Assembly: GCA_045640905.1 (NCBI GenBank)
Contig: JAZUFW010000020.1
Location: 1-27,641 of the forward strand
Source of the DNA: JAILLW01 sp045640905
Lineage (GTDB): Bacteria; Bacillota; Clostridia; Lachnospirales; Lachnospiraceae
Length of the DNA: 27,641 nucleotides
Reading direction: 5' to 3'
A program made the position numbers and the translations under genes. Under the pieces are notes generated by a model. The model was given only the letters and a program-made list of their open reading frames with translations. It did no database searches and had not been told where the DNA came from. Below are positions 21,810 through 27,641 of the stretch, piece by piece (the first letter of the stretch is position 1; each line of letters starts with the position of its first letter).

Positions 21810-24581
21810 ATGTTTGCAGGAATTATCTTGGCCGCCGGTCGTTGCGTCAGAATGGATTTTTTCAAGCCATTGCTTTCCATCAACGGCACCACTTTTATTC
21901 GCAATATTATAAATAACATGCGCAAAGCCGGAATCACGAATATCATAGTGGTAACCGGATATAACAGCGAAGAACTTAAAGAGCATTTGTCCGGATATGA
22001 TGTTACATTTGTTCATAACGTGTCATACGAATCAAGCGATATGCTTAGTTCCGTAAAGCTGGCTCTGTCCGTTGTCGATAAATGTGCGGAAGGTATTTTT
22101 ATTACTCCCTGCGACATTCCTCTCCCCGATAAAAAAATCTACGAAGCACTAATGCAGGAAAAAAGCGTTTCACAGGTAAAACGTCCCTGTTACAAAGGTA
22201 TATCGGGACATCCGATTCTGATTAGCAGTTCCTGTTCTGAAATAATTATGAAATACAACGGCCCCGGCGGATTGTCAGGTGCCATCACAGAAAACAAACT
22301 ATCCGTAACCGATGTTCAAACTGACAGCGATGTCATATTAGCCGATGCGGATACCCCGGAGGATTACATTCGTATGTTGCATCCAATCAGCGCTCCAATT
22401 AAAAGAGTCGATCATGACGAGAAAATAACAGGATCCGTAAAGTATGTCTCCGACTATTTACTTGATTCGAACGGAAACGAGATTCTATACGGACATTTGC
22501 TTCGTTCTACCAACGCACATGCCCTAATAGACAAGGTCACATTGCCGCCTCTTCCCGAGGGCTATTTCTTCTTCGGTCCCAAGGATGCTCCCAAAAATAT
22601 ATCTCTTTATCCGTGTAATGATCTTCCTTCATCAATGTCGGAAGAAGAAAAGGAAGCTCTGCAGTACAGTACTCCTTTGTTTGCCGATAAAGAAACGGAA
22701 TACTACGGACAGCCTCTGGGAATAATGGTAGGTCCGTGCGACAAGACCGTTCGCGAACTCATTTCAAAAACCGTGGTCGAATACACTCCGCTCGAGGCTG
22801 TCATCACTTTATCCGAAGCCAAGAAAGACTTTATTACTTTTGACAGACATATAAACGATTATGAATCGGCCTTCAGTGAAGCCGATGAAATATATGAAGA
22901 AGAGTTTGATACCGGTTATCAATACCAGGCCTATTTGGAAACTCAAAGCATTATGGCCGAATTCGATCCGGACAAAAGACTGCACGTGCACGGCTCCATG
23001 CAGTGTCCGTTTGTAGTCAGACGCTCCGTAGCCTTTGCACTCGATATCAAAGAAGAGGATGTTCGTGTTTCTCAGGATGCCATGGGCGGCGCATTTGGGG
23101 GCAAAGAAGATTTTCCTTCATTGCTCGCACCGCAGGTTGCTTTGGCTGCATATAAAACCGGTCGAAGTGTCAGAGTAGCCTTTGACAGAAACGAAGATAT
23201 CCAGTTTGCTTCAAAACGTCATCCCTCTCACACCCAAATCCGATTCGCACTTAAGGATGGCAAAATAACCGCCATGGAAGCGAACGCTATGCTTAATGCC
23301 GGTGCATCCATCTCCTCTTCCGGCGATGTGGCCATGGTGTATTTTTACAAAATGCCCTGCATGTACTCATTTGATGCCATCCATATTAATCTAAAGGTAA
23401 TGAAAACAAATACTCCTCCCTGCGGAGCTTTCCGTGGTTTCGGTAATCCTCAGGCAGTATTTGCAATAGATATGGCCATGTCCCATTTGGCTTCTCATCT
23501 TCATGAGGATGAGATTGAATTTAAAAAGAAATATTTTGCTTCGGACAATACTCCGACATCAAATAACGGAAAATACTATTTTCACGTTCCGATTCCCGAG
23601 CTTTTATCCATGGCTTACGAAGCAACGGATTTCGAAAAGAAACGTTCTCTTTATTCCAAGCCTCAAACAGGTCGATATCGCAGAGGCATCGGAATCGGGT
23701 TCGGCAACCAGGGATGTACCTTCGGAGGTGGCGGCGAATGGGACGGCGTCAAAGCCACACCCAAGATAATCAAACACAAAGACGGCACCATAACCATCGA
23801 GACCTCCCAGGTTGAAATGGGACAGGGAATCAGAACCGCCTTTACCAAAATAGCATCTCAGGCACTTAATATTCCTACCGATATGATAGATGTTCACTAT
23901 CCGGATACCGACCTGACAAATAACACAGGCCCTACTGCTGCCTCCCGCAGCGTTATGGTCGTCGGCAGCATGGTTTACGAAGCCGCCAAAAAGCTTAAGG
24001 AAAACTGGATTGACGGTGAAGAACAAATCTTTACGGCAACATATACCAAGCCTCCTCATATGGGCGATTTCGATCCGGAAACTCATTTGGGTGATGCATT
24101 TGCAGATTACATATGGGATATCACTGTTCTGGAAATAATGGTTGATACCATAACCGGCAAAGTAAAGATATTGGATGCCTACGGTGTCTACAATGTCGGA
24201 ACTCCAATAGATATCAACATACTCAGAGGCCAGATGGAGGGCGGTTTGTTGCAGGGTATCGGCTATGCCGCATACGAACGATTGGTATACGGTCCTCAGG
24301 GCCGAATGTTCAATACCGCTTTTGCAGATTATCATATCCCGACGTTTAAGGATGTCGATCATCTTCATGTGGATTTCCAGTATGAAGAATTCCCGTACGG
24401 TCCCTTCGGTGCGAAAGGATGTGGTGAATTACCTATAGCAGGCCCGGGCGCCGCCTATTTGAACGCACTCGAACAGGCTCTCGGCGGAACGGACAAAATA
24501 AAGCTGACTCACATTCCTTTTGTCGCCGAAGATATATCAGACGCACTGAAAGGTATAAACCAAGGTGAAAACCATGAATAG
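21810..24581 (+). CDS. MocA-type nucleotidyltransferase fused to the xanthine dehydrogenase-family molybdenum subunit
   Basis: 923 residues. Residues about 1-190 form a MobA/MocA-like NTP transferase: GIILAAGRCVRMDFFKPL (the loop glycine after RM is Asp), FITPCDIPL, GISGHPILI and the closing ILADADTPEDY. MocA attaches CMP to molybdopterin for this enzyme family. Residues about 195-923 are the molybdopterin-binding subunit: KITGSVKYVSD opening, QYQAYLETQ, MGGAFGGKEDF, CGAFRGFGNPQ, VEMGQGIRTAF, GPTAASRS and the catalytic Glu873 in GAKGCGEL. Hydroxylates a heterocycle or aldehyde with water as the oxygen source; the substrate is unknown. ATG at 21810 has TAGGAG 6 bp ahead. The stop overlaps the next gene by 8 bp. 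The fusion is unusual; the two functions are normally separate genes. Confidence 0.88.
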   Translation: MFAGIILAAGRCVRMDFFKPLLSINGTTFIRNIINNMRKAGITNIIVVTGYNSEELKEHLSGYDVTFVHNVSYESSDMLSSVKLALSVVDKCAEGIFITPCDIPLPDKKIYEALMQEKSVSQVKRPCYKGISGHPILISSSCSEIIMKYNGPGGLSGAITENKLSVTDVQTDSDVILADADTPEDYIRMLHPISAPIKRVDHDEKITGSVKYVSDYLLDSNGNEILYGHLLRSTNAHALIDKVTLPPLPEGYFFFGPKDAPKNISLYPCNDLPSSMSEEEKEALQYSTPLFADKETEYYGQPLGIMVGPCDKTVRELISKTVVEYTPLEAVITLSEAKKDFITFDRHINDYESAFSEADEIYEEEFDTGYQYQAYLETQSIMAEFDPDKRLHVHGSMQCPFVVRRSVAFALDIKEEDVRVSQDAMGGAFGGKEDFPSLLAPQVALAAYKTGRSVRVAFDRNEDIQFASKRHPSHTQIRFALKDGKITAMEANAMLNAGASISSSGDVAMVYFYKMPCMYSFDAIHINLKVMKTNTPPCGAFRGFGNPQAVFAIDMAMSHLASHLHEDEIEFKKKYFASDNTPTSNNGKYYFHVPIPELLSMAYEATDFEKKRSLYSKPQTGRYRRGIGIGFGNQGCTFGGGGEWDGVKATPKIIKHKDGTITIETSQVEMGQGIRTAFTKIASQALNIPTDMIDVHYPDTDLTNNTGPTAASRSVMVVGSMVYEAAKKLKENWIDGEEQIFTATYTKPPHMGDFDPETHLGDAFADYIWDITVLEIMVDTITGKVKILDAYGVYNVGTPIDINILRGQMEGGLLQGIGYAAYERLVYGPQGRMFNTAFADYHIPTFKDVDHLHVDFQYEEFPYGPFGAKGCGELPIAGPGAAYLNALEQALGGTDKIKLTHIPFVAEDISDALKGINQGENHE

Positions 24582-25047
24582 TATCAATTTCATTTTAAAC
24601 GGTCAAAATGTGACTTATAGCGGTGAACCGACAGACCGATTGCTTGATGCACTGAGAAACACTTATCAACTGACCAGTGTTAAATGCGGATGTCGCGAAG
24701 GTGAGTGCGGTGCATGTTCAGTAATCATCGACGGCGATTTGATTAATTCCTGTCTGGTTGCCATGGGCACTCTTTCGGGAAAATCCGTACTGACCCTCGA
24801 AGGTTACCTCAATACGGAGCGTTTCAAATGTCTGGATAAAGCATTTGCCGAGTTCAGCGCCGTTCAGTGCGGTTTTTGCACACCCGGTATGATTATGGCT
24901 GCAGAGAATCTGCTTTCACACAATCCTCATCCTACAGAAGCTCAAATCAGAGACGGGATGTCGGGAAATCTGTGTCGCTGCACCGGCTACAATTCCATAG
25001 TCAGAGCCATCAGTGATGCTGCAAAGGAAGGTGACGGATTATGGTAG
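24574..25047 (+). CDS. Molybdenum hydroxylase [2Fe-2S] subunit
   Basis: 157 residues from ATG at 24574 with AAGGTG 6 bp ahead; a GTG at 24565 is a less likely start. Two [2Fe-2S] clusters: the plant-ferredoxin-like cluster by C40, C45, C48 and C60 (CREGECGACSV), and the second by C98, C101, C133 and C135 (QCGFCTPGM and GNLCRCTGY). It passes electrons from the molybdenum site to FAD. Normal length for the small subunit of three-subunit enzymes. Overlaps the large subunit by 8 bp and the FAD subunit by 7 bp. Confidence 0.95.
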   Translation: MNSINFILNGQNVTYSGEPTDRLLDALRNTYQLTSVKCGCREGECGACSVIIDGDLINSCLVAMGTLSGKSVLTLEGYLNTERFKCLDKAFAEFSAVQCGFCTPGMIMAAENLLSHNPHPTEAQIRDGMSGNLCRCTGYNSIVRAISDAAKEGDGLW

Positions 25048-25859
25048 AAGCATACACACCTCAAACTTTAGATGAAGCATTGCAAATCAGGAATGAAAGG
25101 AAAGTAATTCCTTATGCCGGCGGAACCGATTTGATGGTAGTTAATTTTCATAATGCACCGTTTATGTTTATCGGCCATTTGCCCGAATTGCGAAAAATCT
25201 ATGAAGATGATGAATTTATTCATATCGGAGCCTGCGTTACTTTTTCCGAAGGATATCGTTCCGAACTGCTCCCCAGAATAATGCGCTCCGCCATCATCAA
25301 GATTGCTTCTCCCGCCATTCGTAATGTAGGAACTTTCGGAGGCAATCTCGGAAACGGTGCGGGAAAAGCTGATTCCGTGCTCGCAGATTTTATTCTGGAT
25401 GCCATCATAGTCATACAATCAGTCGACGGGGAGCGTCTCCTCCCGGTAGAAAAGTTTTACTGGGGCAGAAAGATGATTGATTTGGCTGATAATGAATTAA
25501 TCACCGAAATCCTGATTCCCAAAGCTTCAGTGTATGAGAACTCGTATTTTGAAAAAATATCGGCCAGAAGTTCCCTGGCTATTTCAAATATCAGTTTCGG
25601 TGCTTCCTGGAATTTCCATGACGGAATAATAGAAAAAATATCCATCGCCATAGGGGCTGCCGGTGATACCGTTCTTCGATGCAGAGATTTGGAAGAATTA
25701 TTTGCCGGTAAAAGCAGATCTTCTTTGATAACGGAACGCGCGGACATTTTGAGTAAATATTTATCGAGAATGGATTTCCCTTTGGACAGGACGTCTGTGG
25801 ACTACAGAAAAACCGTATGTGAAATGTTAATTGATTATTTAATAGATTTCGCAGATTAA
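25041..25859 (+). CDS. Molybdenum hydroxylase FAD-binding subunit
   Basis: 272 residues. FAD site of the XdhB/CoxM type: PYAGGTDL at 24-31 and the second flavin loop IRNVGTFGGNLGNG near 90-104. C-terminal CO-dehydrogenase-flavoprotein-like domain follows (SNISFGASWNF, GAAGDTVLRC). Delivers electrons to an external acceptor such as NAD+ or ferredoxin. Slightly shorter than the usual 280-300. Last gene of the operon: order here is large, Fe-S, FAD. Confidence 0.93.
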   Translation: MVEAYTPQTLDEALQIRNERKVIPYAGGTDLMVVNFHNAPFMFIGHLPELRKIYEDDEFIHIGACVTFSEGYRSELLPRIMRSAIIKIASPAIRNVGTFGGNLGNGAGKADSVLADFILDAIIVIQSVDGERLLPVEKFYWGRKMIDLADNELITEILIPKASVYENSYFEKISARSSLAISNISFGASWNFHDGIIEKISIAIGAAGDTVLRCRDLEELFAGKSRSSLITERADILSKYLSRMDFPLDRTSVDYRKTVCEMLIDYLIDFAD

Positions 25860-26056
25860 TATCGAGCAGACTAATTCCTGCTCGCTATACGATTTTATCA
25901 ATCGAGTAGGCGGCTTCCTACTCGATTGAACTTTGGCGTGAAATGGGTATTTGTGCAAGCACAATATCCGCTTGACGCCTTATCGCACACAAATAAGGCC
26001 GATAATCATTATTTCTAATGATTACCGGCCTTTGTTTTACTTATCAAGCTTTATTA
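25860..26056. other. Intergenic region between convergent operons with several hairpins
   Basis: Contains two similar stem-loops, CGAGCAG (25863-25869)/CTGCTCG (25878-25884) and AATCGAGTAGG (25900-25910)/CCTACTCGATT (25917-25927), a third stem GGCGT (25935-25939)/ACGCC (25975-25979) enclosing an inner TTGTG/CACAA hairpin, and the terminator at 25995-26032. No open frame of note. Confidence 0.7.
25995..26032 (-). terminator. Terminator between the pfl and molybdenum hydroxylase operons
   Basis: A 16-bp stem (25995-26010 with 26017-26032) around ATTTCT. The single A-C mismatch on the plus strand is a G-U wobble in minus-strand RNA, so it is best formed by the pfl transcript. TTTGTTTT follows on the plus strand, so it probably also ends plus-strand transcription. 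Confidence 0.8.
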
Positions 26057-26302
26057 TTAGATAGCCTCGTGGAATGTACGAGAGATAACGTCTGCCTGCT
26101 GTTCGGGTGTTAACTTAATGAAGTTAACAGCGTATCCTGATACACGAATTGTCAACTGAGGATAATTCTCGGGATGAGCCTGTGCATCCAATAAAGTATC
26201 TCTGTTTAATACATTAACGTTAAGATGGAAGCCACCTTTTGTAACATAACCGTCAAGCAAGTTAACAAGATTGTTAACCTGAGCTGTACTTACTTCTGCC
26301 AT
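26057..26302 (-). CDS. Separate glycyl-radical domain of pyruvate formate-lyase (GrcA-like)
   Basis: 81 residues. This is the C-terminal domain of PFL as an independent protein: LVNLLDGYVTKGG, LNVNVLNRDTL, ENYPQLTIRVSGYAV and LTPEQQADVISRTFHE. The radical glycine is G56 (codon 26135-26137) in RVSGYAV. Ordinary PFLs carry this at the end of a 740-760-residue chain; E. coli has an additional autonomous copy (GrcA/YfiD, 127 residues) that rescues damaged PFL. Here the core ORF (26553 onward) stops before this domain, so this gene must supply the radical site. ATG at 26302 has AGGAGGAAAT ahead, 20 bp after the 68-residue gene. Could also act as a GrcA-type rescue factor if another full PFL exists elsewhere. 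Confidence 0.9.
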   Translation of the reverse strand: MAEVSTAQVNNLVNLLDGYVTKGGFHLNVNVLNRDTLLDAQAHPENYPQLTIRVSGYAVNFIKLTPEQQADVISRTFHEAI

Positions 26303-26322
26303 AGTTATATTTCCTCCTATTT

Positions 26323-26529
26323 TTATCTGTAATCATCTAGTCCCTGGTGCAATGTCGGAACCGAACATGCCAAGGGAGTTCTCGAGCAATCGGTGCACCC
26401 CAAGGTATCAACGGTCATAAGCGCTTCCTCTGCGGGATCGTTCTGAACATTTACATGTCCGACACCGTTAAGAACACCGTTGTCCAACAAAGCTACCAGA
26501 TCATCAATCATCTTTGCTTCATCATCCAT
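26323..26529 (-). CDS. Small Cys-containing protein between the two parts of split PFL
   Basis: 68 residues from ATG at 26529 with AGGAGGTG (26543-26536) well placed; the in-frame GTG at 26538 lies in the ribosome binding site. Residues 7-30 (DDLVALLDNGVLNGVGHVNV as the core) resemble residues 9-33 of the neighbouring glycyl-radical protein (NNLVNLLDGYVTKGGFHLNV), so it appears to be a truncated paralogue of its first half. The rest differs: instead of the RVSGYAV radical loop it has three cysteines, C45, C48 and C55, in LGCTDCSRTPLACSVPT. No radical glycine. Function unknown. A metal-binding or redox role, or a protective partner for the PFL core, is inference. Co-transcribed with both PFL genes (23 bp and 20 bp spacing). 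Confidence 0.8.
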   Translation of the reverse strand: MDDEAKMIDDLVALLDNGVLNGVGHVNVQNDPAEEALMTVDTLGCTDCSRTPLACSVPTLHQGLDDYR

Positions 26530-26552
26530 GGGGATCACCTCCTGTCAAAATA

Positions 26553-27641
26553 TTACTTGTTTAAGTCGATCTCGATATCACCTGAGAATACCTGATCTTC
26601 CTTTCCTAATGCGCCGGGGATAATTGTAAAGGTATTAGAAATACCATCCTGTGCATCCTTGAAAGGTAACTTAGCAACTGATGCCAATGAAGCAACAGCA
26701 CCGTGAGTATCACGACCATGCATCGGGTTTGCACCGGGAGCGAAAGGAGCTCCTGCACGACGTCCGTCAGGTGTGTTACCTGTAGCCTTACCATATGTAA
26801 CGTTAGAAGTAATTGTAAGGATAGACGTTGTAGGAATACCGTTTCTGTATGTATGATGACGTCTAACAGCTGTCATGAATCTTGAAACAACAGCTACGGC
26901 AATTGAGTCAACTCTGTCATCATCGTTTCCGTACTTAGGGAAGTCTCCTTCGATCTGGAAGTCAGTAGCAATACCGTCTTCGTCACGAATTACCTTAACC
27001 TTAGCATACTTCATAGCTGAGAATGAATCGGCAACAATTGAAAGACCTGCAATACCTGTTGCGAAATATCTCTTAACGTCTCTGTCATGAAGAGCCATCT
27101 CTGCTCTTTCATAGCAGTACTTATCATGCATATAGTGGATAATGTTCAATGTATTAACATAAACATCAGCCTGCCATTCCATCATATCGATGAACTTTTC
27201 CTTAACATCATCATAGTCAAGGTAATCACCTACAACAGGACGATACTTAGGTCCAACCTGCTTCTTTGTCTTTTCATCAATACCACCGTTAATAGCGTAC
27301 AGTAAGCACTTAGCCAAGTTAGCACGAGCGCCGAAGAACTGCATTTCCTTACCGATAACCATTGAAGATACGCAGCAAGCAATACCGTAATCATCACCGT
27401 GAGTAGGTCTCATCAAATCATCGTTTTCGTACTGGATTGAAGATGTCTGGATAGAAATCTTAGCACAGTACTTCTTGAATGTTTCGGGCAATCTTGTTGA
27501 CCACAAAACAGTCATGTTAGGCTCGGGTGAAGGTCCGAGGTTTGTTAATGTATGAAGGTATCTGAAGCTCATCTTTGTAACCATGTGACGGCCGTCAACA
27601 CCAACACCTGCAAGTGATTCTGTAATCCACAAAGGATCGCC
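26553..27641 (-). CDS. pflB: Pyruvate formate-lyase core, lacking the glycyl-radical domain (5' end outside window)
   Basis: The frame is open to the window edge (the first residues read GDPLWITESLAG), so the true start is upstream; 362 residues are visible. Cleaves pyruvate with CoA to acetyl-CoA and formate by a radical mechanism. The catalytic Cys-Cys pair is in YGIACCVS (codons 27377-27372). Other PFL hallmarks: SSIQYENDDLMRP, FFGARANLAK, YAINGG and NTPDGRRAGAPFAPGANP. The chain ends with ALGKEDQVFSGDIEIDLNK and a clean stop, at the place where ordinary PFLs continue into the glycyl-radical domain. That domain is a separate gene at 26057-26302. Gene symbol is by family; the split form may deserve another name. 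Confidence 0.93.
   Translation of the reverse strand, partial: GDPLWITESLAGVGVDGRHMVTKMSFRYLHTLTNLGPSPEPNMTVLWSTRLPETFKKYCAKISIQTSSIQYENDDLMRPTHGDDYGIACCVSSMVIGKEMQFFGARANLAKCLLYAINGGIDEKTKKQVGPKYRPVVGDYLDYDDVKEKFIDMMEWQADVYVNTLNIIHYMHDKYCYERAEMALHDRDVKRYFATGIAGLSIVADSFSAMKYAKVKVIRDEDGIATDFQIEGDFPKYGNDDDRVDSIAVAVVSRFMTAVRRHHTYRNGIPTTSILTITSNVTYGKATGNTPDGRRAGAPFAPGANPMHGRDTHGAVASLASVAKLPFKDAQDGISNTFTIIPGALGKEDQVFSGDIEIDLNK

Noticed and set aside
23604..24368. Long minus-strand open frame (254 codons) inside the molybdenum subunit gene
   Set aside because: It is antisense to conserved XDH motifs in the plus frame, has no recognisable domain and is a coding-strand shadow.
26057..26560. Frameshift or nonsense break of a normal pfl gene
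   Set aside because: Each downstream ORF has its own well-placed AGGAGG site and ATG, and the 68-residue gene does not restore a continuous PFL in any frame.
1..27641. CRISPR arrays, insertion sequences, replication origin
   Set aside because: No regularly spaced repeats, transposase motifs or clustered DnaA-box-like sequences were seen on reading both strands.

Overview
The window looks like chromosome from an anaerobic, low-to-moderate GC Firmicute of the Clostridia, most likely a Lachnospiraceae-type organism. This is inferred from gene content and style: a MecA adaptor, a SleB-type wall hydrolase with a PcsB-like coiled coil, a DUF402 protein, strong AGGAGG ribosome binding sites, pyruvate formate-lyase with its activase, and an F-type ATPase whose c subunit carries Na+-binding residues. 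I saw no tRNA, rRNA, CRISPR array or insertion sequence.

Layout. Positions 1-132 hold the 3' end of an unidentified plus-strand gene, followed by an 11-bp tandem repeat and a terminator. A minus-strand block follows: a GMP synthetase made of the ATP-pyrophosphatase part only (239-1219), then a tight three-gene cluster (1338-7066) encoding a degenerate condensation-domain protein fused to a cyclic-nucleotide-binding-like domain, a HerA-type ATPase and a large membrane-anchored protein ending in a C39-like domain without its catalytic residues. Upstream of that lies the complete ATP synthase operon (7124-14296, atpC back to two AtpI/AtpZ-type assembly genes), with a good promoter at about 14335-14363. 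A DUF402 gene diverges from it (14441-14917).

A second minus-strand operon (14923-19282) is tightly coupled by overlapping ends: an SH3/GH18 cell-wall enzyme, Sua5, RpiB and a SleB-type hydrolase. About 600 bp then follow without a convincing gene. They contain a near-consensus minus-strand promoter, a 9-bp inverted repeat that brackets its -35 box, and several hairpins including a possible pseudoknot, so this may be a small structured RNA. The plus strand then carries mecA, the PFL activase gene pflA with a DUF1858 redox protein, and a three-subunit molybdenum hydroxylase operon. The large subunit of that hydroxylase is fused at its N-terminus to a MocA-type nucleotidyltransferase.

The right end (26057-27641, minus strand) is the most unusual part. 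Pyruvate formate-lyase is split. The core with the Cys-Cys pair ends before the glycyl-radical domain, and that domain is a separate 81-residue gene. Between them lies a 68-residue Cys-containing protein that resembles the N-terminal half of the radical domain but lacks the radical loop. All three have their own strong ribosome binding sites or clean starts, so this looks like a real multi-subunit architecture and not a frameshift. PflA, encoded about 5 kb away, would be the natural activase.

Functional picture: fermentative pyruvate cleavage, purine or heterocycle hydroxylation, Na+-coupled ATP synthesis or hydrolysis, cell-wall turnover and translation-accuracy functions. Everything here comes from reading the sequence; no database search was made.
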